From NCBI RefSeq assembly GCF_022376295.1, contig NZ_CP060140.1, positions 2,980,356 to 3,044,355 on the forward strand: 64,000 bases of DNA. The letters run 5' to 3'. Under the pieces are notes generated by a model, which worked only from the letters and a program-made list of their open reading frames with translations, did no database searches and was not told the origin of the DNA. This stretch comes from Nodularia sphaerocarpa UHCC 0038. Lineage in GTDB: Bacteria > Cyanobacteriota > Cyanobacteriia > Cyanobacteriales > Nostocaceae. Both the position numbers and the translations under genes were made by a program. Shown here in pieces: positions 34,538-42,910 of this stretch (positions within the stretch are counted from its first letter, which is position 1; the number at the start of each line of letters is the position of its first letter).

Positions 34538-34686
34538 TATAGCGTTTCCTCATCATACACGGTATATCTCCCCTCCTCGCACCCCCCGAAATCCCCCCGC
34601 AACGGGGGGAAGCAAAGGATAAACCTTTGATATGGGAGGGAGTTGGGGGTGGGGTTCAAGTACCTACTCAATCGAGAAACGCTATA
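34538..34686. mobile_element. 149-bp MITE-like element with TATAGCGTTTC inverted ends
   Basis: Left end TATAGCGTTTC (34538-34548) and right end GAAACGCTATA (34676-34686) are perfect 11-bp inverted repeats. The interior is G/C-rich with CCCCCCGAAATCCCCCCG, AACGGGGGGA and TTGGGGGTGGGGTTC blocks. The right half recurs at 22270-22350, and a TTGGGGGTGAGG-type block occurs in reverse at 44728-44745. There is no coding capacity. Target duplications were not evident. Confidence 0.6.
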
Positions 34687-34764
34687 TTAAACCCAAAAAA
34701 TCCTTAAAATCGCATCTTATCCCGCCTAATTCACTCGAAAAAATTAATTATTTCCAGAAAACAA

Positions 34765-35262
34765 ATGTTAATATTTTTCAGGAGTTGCCAGTTGAATTTA
34801 ATTCAGAAACTAGCCTTAAGCCTTTGGCAGTATATTGTAGAACCAACTTTTTTCGAGGGGATGAAAGTGATTAAGTGGGGACAAATATTTCTCAGGCTGA
34901 TCACATCTGAGCAAGGTCAAAAAATGAGTTTAATATCAGCATTATTTGCAATTCGTAAATATCAGTTGTTTTTGTTTCTCATTCAAAAATATCCATCCAT
35001 CAGAATGGTTCCTAATCAAGAAATTGATGCCGTTTTACACGCGCATATCGCTAATATTGATCAATTTGAGCAAGACTGTCTACATCTGTTTAATACTTGT
35101 TGTCAACACATTCCAGAGTTTGGACTTAGAGGAGAAGCTGAACGTTTAGAATGGCAATTAGCTTTTGCTCAAACTCAAGAACTATTCGAGCTAAATTATG
35201 GGCAAGATACAATGGGCAATTCCCCAGCCGCTTGCTGTGAAATTCTCTTGGGTTGTAGATAA
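34765..35262 (+). CDS. Hypothetical protein, possibly related to glycine-rich-domain (GRDP) proteins
   Basis: Up to 165 residues. The conserved-looking part is the C-terminal 100: VPNQEIDAVLHAHIANIDQF, a Cys/His-rich middle (CCQHIPEFGLRG) and QTQELFELNYG. The pattern PxxEIDxVxHxH is like the one in plant and bacterial glycine-rich-domain proteins, of unclear role; this link is tentative. The start is uncertain: ATGs at 34765, 34861 and 34924 are in frame, and the later two have better ribosome-site context, so the true protein may be 112-133 residues. It is convergent with the NB-ARC/TPR gene. Confidence 0.6.
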   Translation: MLIFFRSCQLNLIQKLALSLWQYIVEPTFFEGMKVIKWGQIFLRLITSEQGQKMSLISALFAIRKYQLFLFLIQKYPSIRMVPNQEIDAVLHAHIANIDQFEQDCLHLFNTCCQHIPEFGLRGEAERLEWQLAFAQTQELFELNYGQDTMGNSPAACCEILLGCR

Positions 35263-35331
35263 TTTAGCTGCTACCAGAATAGTTATGAAAAGCAGATCCC
35301 CTACAGCTTAAAATAGTAGAGGATCTGATAT

Positions 35332-37677
35332 TTATATATCGAGCGATCGCAGCAAATTTTGTGTTTCCTCAACCTCCGGTAGCATCCCCAGCTTCTCAAA
35401 ATTCTCTAATGCTTGAATTGCCCAATCATGAGCAGCAACTAAATTTCCTTGTGCCTTAGCTAAAGAAGATAATGAACGCTGACAAAAAGCCATGCGGCTT
35501 TTGTCATAATTAGCTTTGGCTACGCGTAATCCTGCTGTTAAAAGTCCTTCCGCTTCATCTAGTCTAGATTCTTTAATCGCAATATCAGCCAGCCAATTTT
35601 GCGTACAGAAAATAGCGCGTATCCAGTTCATCGATTGTGCAATTTCTAAAGTTTCTTGAAATATTAATTTGGCTGGCTCATATTTTTGATTTTTAAAGAA
35701 AATCTCACCTTGATAATATCGAATTTGCACTAACTGGCGCGATCGCTGCGGTTCGTCTAGTTGTGTTTGTGCCAGTACTTCTGTAGCTTTGGTTAGCCAA
35801 CTCTGGGCTTGATCCAACCTGTGCTGTTGAATCCGTAAAACTGCAATATTTCTCGCCAAAGTCAACATAAATAAACCTTCATGATAGTGACGCAACTCCC
35901 AAGCCTTGGTAAATAGTTCGTCTGCTTCTTCTAACTGCTGAGGCTTTCCCATAGATGTCAGAGTCCAAGCCCGGTCAACCATTACTTGTGCTAAAACTGA
36001 CCAGTCCCCACGTTGTTCGGCTGCGGGAATCAGCCAGGCTGTCCAAGTCAGACCTTCATCCCAGTATCGCAAGCGACTTTCTCGCCTACCCATAATATGA
36101 GTGTACGCTGCCAGATTTTGCCAAAACTTCAACATCTGAGCATATCGACCCTCAACCATACACCACTCAATTGCCGCTTGTAAATTTTGCCACTCTTCCT
36201 CCAAACCATCGAACTGTACTTGCCAGCCTTTAGCATCCTGTCCGATGTACCTTTGGGAAAAGTTTAAATACCAACTAATCCACCTCTCCCTTGCTTCTCG
36301 TTCAAAGTCAGGGTGAATCTGAAGTTCCGCAAGGGCATACTCGCGGGTCAGAGGTAGCATACTGTAGCGATTATTCTCTTGTCTAACTAAAGAAAGTCCT
36401 CGCAATCGAGCTAAGTCAGCACTTGTGGTATTCAAATTCATTTCTGGCACTGCAACTTGTACAAGGGCATCCTGTAAAGCAGATATGGGAAATAACGCTA
36501 GTGCCATGAGTAACTTGTGGGCTGATTGTCCTGTCAGTGGTTTTACAGAATTATCAAAGCAAAAACGCGCCACATCTCCCGTAGATTGAGATACCCTTCC
36601 CAACACTTCCTGGATGGAGTAACCGTTAGCTAACTGTCCGATAGCGTAGCTGATGGCTACTGGAATACCCCCCGTGACTTTGTAAAGAGCCTGAGTATCT
36701 TGGTGCGTCAGGTATACGGATTTTTCTTGGGCTTCATGCTTAATTAAACAAATACCATCTGACTCTGGCATGGATGTTAATCGCACAGGTACAAACACAA
36801 TTTGTTCACGGGTGGTAATCACAGCTTTGACAGTTGGTGGCAATTCATACAAAAATGCCAGCACATCCTGCTGATTATCAACTGTCTCCAAATTATCCAC
36901 AATTAGCAATGTCCGCTGACAGGAGAGGGCATCTTTAATTAAATCTAATTGCTCTTCAAAACTCATTCCTGTAATATCTAACCCATTCAATCTCCGTGCA
37001 ATCTGGTGAAAAATATCACGTAAAGTTCGTCTGGGAGCTAAACTGGGCAATAAGCCAGAGGAGGTAAGGTAAGACTGTTTAGCTGAAGTAAAAATAATAC
37101 TATCGAAGGTCGGTACACCGAGAAAAGCGCCGTTGTTATCACTGGCGTGTAAACACAGATAGGCGGCTTCTAGGACAAGAGTTGTTTTACCAACACCACC
37201 AATACCATCAACGCTGACCAAATGTGCAGAATGCCTAGAGGACAGTAACTCCAAAAGCCGGGCAATTTCCTCTTCTCGTCCCACAAATGTCGTGCAACTA
37301 GGCGCAGGTAAGTTGTGACGTAGCCGTTTGGGAGGCATCGGTGCAGAAACTGAAAGCGGTTCGATGACGGTAGCAATTTCCCCTTTGTGACTTTGATGAT
37401 ATTTTGGCTCTTGTAATAATTTTTCTAATACTAATCTTACAGTATTAATACGTATTTTAGTCCCCGTAGCATCTGACAATAAATCCCAGAGTTTTGGGCA
37501 AAACACTCGTTGCACAGTGCTGTCGGAATATCCAGTCACCTGAATTTCTTTCAGCTTTTTACTTCTGAAGACTTGCTCCAAAATTGACTGCTGCACATCT
37601 GTTAAACATATTCCTGTTTTCGGGATAACTAAAGCATTTGCTACCCTGATAAGTTCCGATATTTTTTCACCGCCCAT
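35332..37677 (-). CDS. STAND ATPase: HTH-like N-terminus, NB-ARC, TPR
   Basis: 781 residues. An N-terminal helical domain (about 20-90, LTDVQQSILEQVF, TGYSDSTVQRVFCPKLW) looks like the helix-turn-helix region found on cyanobacterial vWA-MoxR-associated and NB-ARC proteins. The NB-ARC ATPase follows: P-loop GIGGVGKTT (158-166), Walker B TLLIVDNLE, TTREQIV sensor and the GGIPVAI motif. A winged-helix part leads to about 300 residues of TPR-like helices (from about 460; for example DEADELFTKAWELRHYHEG and LDEAEGLLTAGLRVAKANYD). Such MalT/Apaf-like switches bind a ligand or partner with the repeats and oligomerise; roles range from regulation to phage defence. An AGGTGA ribosome site precedes ATG 37677. 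No effector or vWA/MoxR partner gene is adjacent. Confidence 0.87.
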   Translation of the reverse strand: MGGEKISELIRVANALVIPKTGICLTDVQQSILEQVFRSKKLKEIQVTGYSDSTVQRVFCPKLWDLLSDATGTKIRINTVRLVLEKLLQEPKYHQSHKGEIATVIEPLSVSAPMPPKRLRHNLPAPSCTTFVGREEEIARLLELLSSRHSAHLVSVDGIGGVGKTTLVLEAAYLCLHASDNNGAFLGVPTFDSIIFTSAKQSYLTSSGLLPSLAPRRTLRDIFHQIARRLNGLDITGMSFEEQLDLIKDALSCQRTLLIVDNLETVDNQQDVLAFLYELPPTVKAVITTREQIVFVPVRLTSMPESDGICLIKHEAQEKSVYLTHQDTQALYKVTGGIPVAISYAIGQLANGYSIQEVLGRVSQSTGDVARFCFDNSVKPLTGQSAHKLLMALALFPISALQDALVQVAVPEMNLNTTSADLARLRGLSLVRQENNRYSMLPLTREYALAELQIHPDFEREARERWISWYLNFSQRYIGQDAKGWQVQFDGLEEEWQNLQAAIEWCMVEGRYAQMLKFWQNLAAYTHIMGRRESRLRYWDEGLTWTAWLIPAAEQRGDWSVLAQVMVDRAWTLTSMGKPQQLEEADELFTKAWELRHYHEGLFMLTLARNIAVLRIQQHRLDQAQSWLTKATEVLAQTQLDEPQRSRQLVQIRYYQGEIFFKNQKYEPAKLIFQETLEIAQSMNWIRAIFCTQNWLADIAIKESRLDEAEGLLTAGLRVAKANYDKSRMAFCQRSLSSLAKAQGNLVAAHDWAIQALENFEKLGMLPEVEETQNLLRSLDI

Positions 37678-37967
37678 CTGTCACCTGGAAATAACTCCTG
37701 GTAGTGAGCTTAACCTAATTTTTCGGGAAATTTATCCCTGCCACCAATTGACCGAAAAAACTGAAAATGTTGAATATGTTGAACTTAAGAGTTGAATATA
37801 TAGCTGAACTTCTTGCTAAAAAATGAACAATGTTTATGATATTTTAAGAACAAACCCTCACCGTAAATTCATTTAAATTCAATATTTTGCACATCGCAAA
37901 GTATTGGGCTACTGCCAAAAATGAATTTCAGCTTTCTGCAAATACAAATTATTGTCAATATCAAAAT

Positions 37968-39593
37968 ATGTTGAGTTTTATCAAAGCTACACTGGGCTTA
38001 ATTTCTCGTGCCTTGATTGTGATTTGTGTGCTAACTCCCATCGCCAGAGTCCAAGCAGAAGATTTGCAATCTGATCATAATTCACTAGGCGTTTCTACAA
38101 CTGACAACAGCACTGGCAACCTGCAAACAGTTAGTCAATATGTGCAACTGGATGCTGCACAACTTACATCAGTTTCTCAGCTTTCTGATGTGCAACCCAC
38201 TGATTGGGCATTTCAAGCATTGCAGTCTCTAGTTGAGCGTTATGGCTGTATCAGTGGATACCCTGATGGCAGTTTCCAAGGTAGTCGCGCCATGACTCGC
38301 TTTGAGTTTGCAGCCGCCTTAAACGCCTGCTTAGACAAAGTTAACCAAGCAATTGCTGCTGATATCGTCAACGTAGCTGTCAAAGAAGATTTGACAATTT
38401 TGCAAAAGTTGCAAGAAGAATTTGCCGCCGAACTCGCTACCTTACAGGGTAGAGTTGATGCTTTAGAAGCCCGTACCCAACAGCTAGAACAACAGCAGTT
38501 TTCTACAACGACAAAACTCGATGGTCAAGTGATATTGGCTGCTGTAGATGCTTTTGGAGATGCTAGCAGTAATGGTGATGGGGATAATAGCAATCTCACA
38601 TTTTCCAGTCGATTACGCCTCAACTTTAGAACTAGCTTTACCGGCAAAGATGAGTTACTTGCCCGCATTCAAGCGAGTAATGTGATTAATCCTACTGCAC
38701 CCGGAAATGACGCTCGCGTAAGTTTCCAATCTGATACAGCTAATAATGCAGTAATCAGTAAGGTGCAATATGATTTTCCTCTCAACGAACAAGTATCAAT
38801 TTTAATGGCTACAGGCTTTAATACTTACTTTGACGATGGGGAAGTTATTAACCCTCTAAAAAGCGATGCCACTGGGGCAATCACTCGCTATGGTCGATAC
38901 AATGCCATTTATCGTTTAGGTGGAGATACTGGTGTAATAGTTACTTATGAACCGAACCAGAATATCAACGTCGAGGCCATGTATCTAGCCAAAAATGCCA
39001 ACAACCCTGATAGGGGCTTGTTTAACAGTGGCTATGGTGCATTGGGGCAAATCATCTTCTATCCAAATAGGAAAGACAAAGATAAAGATACGAAGTTTGC
39101 CTTCACCTACGTTAATGCTTACAACGAGGACGGTTTAGGCCATAATACTGGCAGTTTAGCATCTAACTTGGGAGGCAGAAAAGTTGCCTCTAATTCCTTT
39201 GGTGTGCAGGGAAATGTCAAAATTAGTAGTGGCTTTCAACTAGGCGGATGGGCTGGCTATACCAATGCGCGGGCGCTGACTGGAGAAGTTACAGGTAATG
39301 CGGATATTTGGAATTGGGCTGTCACCCTAGCCTTCCCTAATTTGGGCAAACAAGGGAATTTGGGAGGGGTAATCATCGGAATGCAGCCTAAACTGACTAG
39401 TACTTCAGCACCTCTATCAGGCTTATCTCGTCGTGACCCAGATACGGGATTTCACATTGAAGGATTTTATCGGTATCAAATTAACGAGAAAGTTAGCATT
39501 ACTCCTGGTTTTCTGTGGCTGACAGCACCAAATCACGACAGTCAGAATGGGGACATTTTTTTGGGAGTCATTAGAACTACCCTCGAAATATGA
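37968..39593 (+). CDS. Outer-membrane porin with SLH domain (iron-uptake/OprB type)
   Basis: About 541 residues from ATG 37968 (an upstream in-frame TTG at 37887 is unlikely). A signal peptide (IKATLGLISRALIVICVLTP then IARVQAED) precedes one S-layer-homology domain (about 65-125, LSDVQPTDWAFQALQSLVER, GYPDGSFQGSRAMTRFEFAA), a coiled coil (about 145-180, LEARTQQLEQQQ) and an OprB-like beta-barrel that ends LGVIRTTLEI with a terminal hydrophobic residue. This is the major cyanobacterial outer-membrane porin architecture; the SLH domain binds peptidoglycan-linked polymer. Substrates are probably small ions. It is divergent from the STAND ATPase gene. Confidence 0.92.
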   Translation: MLSFIKATLGLISRALIVICVLTPIARVQAEDLQSDHNSLGVSTTDNSTGNLQTVSQYVQLDAAQLTSVSQLSDVQPTDWAFQALQSLVERYGCISGYPDGSFQGSRAMTRFEFAAALNACLDKVNQAIAADIVNVAVKEDLTILQKLQEEFAAELATLQGRVDALEARTQQLEQQQFSTTTKLDGQVILAAVDAFGDASSNGDGDNSNLTFSSRLRLNFRTSFTGKDELLARIQASNVINPTAPGNDARVSFQSDTANNAVISKVQYDFPLNEQVSILMATGFNTYFDDGEVINPLKSDATGAITRYGRYNAIYRLGGDTGVIVTYEPNQNINVEAMYLAKNANNPDRGLFNSGYGALGQIIFYPNRKDKDKDTKFAFTYVNAYNEDGLGHNTGSLASNLGGRKVASNSFGVQGNVKISSGFQLGGWAGYTNARALTGEVTGNADIWNWAVTLAFPNLGKQGNLGGVIIGMQPKLTSTSAPLSGLSRRDPDTGFHIEGFYRYQINEKVSITPGFLWLTAPNHDSQNGDIFLGVIRTTLEI

Positions 39594-39679
39594 ACAAAAA
39601 TTCACAATAATTGAGGCGACTAGTACCGCCGTGAAGTAAAAAGTCAAAAGTCTTATCCTCTAGGCTTTTCATTGATTTT

Positions 39680-39781
39680 CATTAGACATCTGGTGAAAAA
39701 GAATGTAGAGACGTTCCATGGAACGTCTCTACATGGGTTCTAGAAAACGCATATTTAATTGTCGTCACCAGATGTCTAATG
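39680..39781. mobile_element. MITE-like element with 17-bp perfect inverted ends around the 28-bp palindrome
   Basis: CATTAGACATCTGGTGA (39680-39696) is exactly inverted at 39765-39781. Between them lies the identical 28-bp palindrome (39705-39732) found at 5581 and 13661. The ends are unrelated in sequence to those of the element at 13639-13730, although size (102 vs 92 bp) and plan are the same. No target duplication is clear. A second repeat motif, GACTTCTAGTACAAGTCGCAGC, begins 18 bp further on. Confidence 0.7.
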
Positions 39782-40213
39782 GTCTGTTTATTTACGCCGA
39801 CTTCTAGTACAAGTCGCAGCTACACAAACAAAGTCCCTCTGGATTTACAGTCGCCTACAGAGGGAAACCCTCTTGCACTGCTGTCTCAGCGCCTGCGCGG
39901 ACTAACCTCAAAATTAGGGTTTCAAATTTCATCTGACGAGAGTAATAAAAGAACGATAAAGGCAATATTCTATACCTTGCATAGAATATTGCCTCTGCCA
40001 AAAACACAAATTTACGCAAATTGCCAAAAACATGACTATAGTGCAGAATAAATACGTATATGAAAGTTATGACGAGGTAAGGGTAACTTCAAGTAGAAAT
40101 CTAAGTATTGATTGATTGGTCAATTTGTAATGTGCCATACAATACAGAGCCAAAACGATTTTTTTTATCAAGTGTGTAGCTAATTTAGCCAAAGTAAAGC
40201 TGAAGGTGAATAA
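39782..40213. repeat. Spacer with ACTTCTAGT...GTCGC and CCTCT/AGAGG repeats before the receptor kinase
   Basis: At 39798-39905 there is a variant of the motif seen at 5626, 13753 and 25137 (CGACTTCTAGTACAAGTCGC, then GCTACACAAACAAAG, inverted CCCTCTGGATTTACAG/CTACAGAGGG, and CGCCTGCGCGG). At 39961-39993 GCAATATTCTATACCTTGCA overlaps the hairpin AATATTCTAT/ATAGAATATT. An open frame at 39779-40051 runs through these repeats and is not credible as a gene. The last 150 bp presumably hold the kinase promoter. Confidence 0.55.
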
Positions 40214-42832
40214 ATGGTGAATACTGATTCCTCTATTAAAGTTTACTGTACTCGTCCTAGTTGTGATCAGCCTGTGAATTCTATTTCACAGGAAGCTCTC
40301 GATTCTCGTTTTACTCATGAAATACGTTGTTCTAACTGCGGAATGCCATTAATTTTGGATGGGCGTTTCTTGCCACTACGGTTATTAGTACCAGAGAAAG
40401 AACAAGGCGGATTAAGTAGAACTTTTTTAGGGCAGGATCTTAGCTCTGAGAAAGAACTATTACTAGTAATTAAACAGTTACACCCCAGAACTCCTAATGG
40501 ACAAACCCTGAGTCCGTCAAAGATGCAAAGGATAGAAGAATTGTTTGAGCGTGAAGCTAATATTTTAAAAGAATTGGAGCATCCACAAATTCCTAGACCA
40601 TTGGCATTTTTTGTGGTCGAAGCTGATCCAATCAAGTATCCACCAAAGTTTTTTTACTTAATCCAAGACTATATCGAAGGTGAAAATTTATTTCAGATAT
40701 TAAAGAAGAAACGTAAATTTTCTGAGGATGAAGTTATTCATATTCTCAAAGAAATTTTGAAAATACTCACTTATATTCATAAGTATAAACCTAATTTAGG
40801 AGCTATACACAGGGATATTAAACCTGCCAACATCATGCGCTGCCAGAGCGATGAACAGCTATATTTAATAGATTTTGGTGCAGTTAAACAGGTAATAGAA
40901 GGATTACCAGCCGAAATAGCATCTATAGTGCTAACTCCGGCGTTTGCGCCACCTGAGCAATGGAATGGAAGGAAAGTATCTCCTGCATCAGATTTATATG
41001 CCTTAGCTGCAACTTGTGTGTGTTTGCTGACAGGTGATAAAAACCCCAGAGAGCTGGTGTTGAATTCAAATTGGAAAGATCAGGCAAAGGTCAGCGACCA
41101 TTTTGCCAATGTTTTAGACTCAATGCTCAAATACGAGCAAGAAGACAGACCTCAGTCGGCTCAGGAGGTGCTTGATACTCTTGAACCACCACCAGTACCT
41201 ACTCTTCCGCCTAATCAGTCTAATCAGTCTAATCCGCCTAATCCGCCTAATGCGTTGCGCGATTGGCTGAAAAAAGTTCTAAGAAAAAGGCGTTTAATCA
41301 GTCTAGGTTGTTTGGCTTTATTTGGAGTAGCGATCGCTATTATTTCACCTATTATAAAAAACCTACAACCACAACCTTTAGCCGTATACTTCAGCAGGGG
41401 AGAACAGGCTTTACTTAATCAGGACCCAGCAACTTCTCTCATTCCAGAATGCACCAATGCTTATAATTTAAAGGAACAAGGCATAGCAGCTTTTAAAAAC
41501 GCTAGCGATTCAAATTTTCTAGCAGGTTTCAAACAAGCAGAAGTTTATTTGCAACAAGCTCATGATAAATTCAAAAAAACTGCTGGTAAAACAGCTGGTA
41601 GGCAAAACAAGTGTGAAGTTGATCCAGAAACACTCATTTATTATTATAACGCTAAAGCAGCTCAAACTCCATCAGCCCGTACTTTGCCGACAATCGCAGT
41701 TGTTATTCCCAGTGACTCTAAATCTATTGGTAAGGAACGAGAAATACTGCGTGGTGTAGCCCAAGCCCAAGGTGAACAAAAACCCGATAGCCCCGTATTT
41801 CAGATAATAATAGTCAAAGTTAATAATGATGAACTACAAGATAATAGTGATAAGCCAACAGAATTCACAGAAATAGTTACTAAACTCTCCAAGAAAAAGA
41901 ATAACATTCCAGGAGATCCACCATATTTTAAGGATAGTCAAATAATAGGAGTTGTTGGACACTACACAAGCGGAGAGACTTGGTACGTAGGAAGAATTTA
42001 TCAGAAAGAAAAACTGGTCTTAATTTCACCCATAAGCACTGCTGTGAGGGGAACTAATCCAAACAACTCAGATATTGAATATGTTTTCCGTACAGCCTCT
42101 AATGACTCTATTGCGGCTAGAGACCTAGCTAACTACTATCTAAAGAATAGGCCGCAACAAGGAAAAATACTGATAGTTGTTTTTGAATCCGAAAGTCAAT
42201 ACAGTTTATCTTTGAAAGAACAATTTGCTGCTACCTTCACAAATCCGACCAGCCTAGACTATTGTGATTTATCAATCCAAACAAACCCAAACGATTGCAT
42301 TCAAAAAGCAACAGCAGCAAATGTCCAAACTTTGATGTTGGCTACCAGTCTTAAGCAACGGAAAACAGCACTAGAAATTACTAAAGCTGCCAAGGAAAAA
42401 GCAAAATTAGAAAATCGAGATTTGCAACTTTTAGGAGGAGATTCTCTGTACGATAATGAAACCTTTGAAGTTCTGGGACAACTTGCTAACGATATGGTAG
42501 TTGCTGTACCTTTTCATGCAGATCCTAATACTAATTTTACTAAAAAAGCCACCGAACTTTGGTCAACAGGACAAGTCAGTTGGAGGACTCTTACTTCCTA
42601 TGATGCAGCACAGTCATTTTTGGAAGCTATCACTAAACTGAGGCTTAATGGCATTAATCCCACCCGTGAAGAAGTATACCAAACATTAACAACTATCTCA
42701 GCACCAGGCGCTACTCAGGTAGTTGAATTTGATCATGATCACGACCGCAAACAAGCCACAGGCGTTGGTATTTTAGTGAAAGCGAATGCTGATGAAAAGC
42801 GCTTTACTCATCTGTATACTCCACAAAGATAA
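40214..42832 (+). CDS. Transmembrane Ser/Thr kinase with zinc ribbon and periplasmic-binding-protein-like sensor
   Basis: 872 residues. A zinc ribbon opens the protein (Cys12, Cys17, Cys39, Cys42). The Hanks-type kinase spans about 55-325: the ATP-binding Lys lies in LLLVIKQLHP, the catalytic loop is H199-R-D201-IKPAN and the metal-binding motif is D220-FG; FAPPEQW follows. A Pro/Asn-rich linker (about 330-350) is built from 9-bp repeats. One membrane helix (about 361-382) leads to a 480-residue outer part that reads like a type 1 periplasmic binding protein (IAVVIPSDSKSIGKEREILR, IIGVVGHYTSGETW, SYDAAQSFLEAITKL), as in branched-chain amino acid receptors. All kinase catalytic residues are present. 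The design suggests ligand sensing outside and phosphorylation inside. An NB-ARC gene follows 78 bp later. Confidence 0.9.
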   Translation: MVNTDSSIKVYCTRPSCDQPVNSISQEALDSRFTHEIRCSNCGMPLILDGRFLPLRLLVPEKEQGGLSRTFLGQDLSSEKELLLVIKQLHPRTPNGQTLSPSKMQRIEELFEREANILKELEHPQIPRPLAFFVVEADPIKYPPKFFYLIQDYIEGENLFQILKKKRKFSEDEVIHILKEILKILTYIHKYKPNLGAIHRDIKPANIMRCQSDEQLYLIDFGAVKQVIEGLPAEIASIVLTPAFAPPEQWNGRKVSPASDLYALAATCVCLLTGDKNPRELVLNSNWKDQAKVSDHFANVLDSMLKYEQEDRPQSAQEVLDTLEPPPVPTLPPNQSNQSNPPNPPNALRDWLKKVLRKRRLISLGCLALFGVAIAIISPIIKNLQPQPLAVYFSRGEQALLNQDPATSLIPECTNAYNLKEQGIAAFKNASDSNFLAGFKQAEVYLQQAHDKFKKTAGKTAGRQNKCEVDPETLIYYYNAKAAQTPSARTLPTIAVVIPSDSKSIGKEREILRGVAQAQGEQKPDSPVFQIIIVKVNNDELQDNSDKPTEFTEIVTKLSKKKNNIPGDPPYFKDSQIIGVVGHYTSGETWYVGRIYQKEKLVLISPISTAVRGTNPNNSDIEYVFRTASNDSIAARDLANYYLKNRPQQGKILIVVFESESQYSLSLKEQFAATFTNPTSLDYCDLSIQTNPNDCIQKATAANVQTLMLATSLKQRKTALEITKAAKEKAKLENRDLQLLGGDSLYDNETFEVLGQLANDMVVAVPFHADPNTNFTKKATELWSTGQVSWRTLTSYDAAQSFLEAITKLRLNGINPTREEVYQTLTTISAPGATQVVEFDHDHDRKQATGVGILVKANADEKRFTHLYTPQR
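41207..41251 (+). repeat. In-frame 9-bp tandem repeats in the kinase linker
   Basis: Five units, CCGCCTAAT or CAGTCTAAT, encode PNQ SNQ SNP PNP PN just before the membrane helix. Because the unit is a multiple of three, copy number can change linker length without a frameshift. Confidence 0.85.
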
Positions 42833-42910
42833 TAATTTGTCCACTATACTTCAGCAACGTGGAATCATATTAAACTTGATCAAGAAATTGAAATTTATCC
42901 CTAAAAGACC

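Noticed and set aside
34632..34874. An 80-codon plus-strand open frame
   Set aside because: It begins inside the 149-bp repeat element and overlaps a better candidate gene in another frame.
39779..40051. A 90-codon plus-strand open frame between the porin and the kinase genes
   Set aside because: It runs through dispersed repeats and starts inside a MITE end; there is no ribosome site, and the translation has no domain character.
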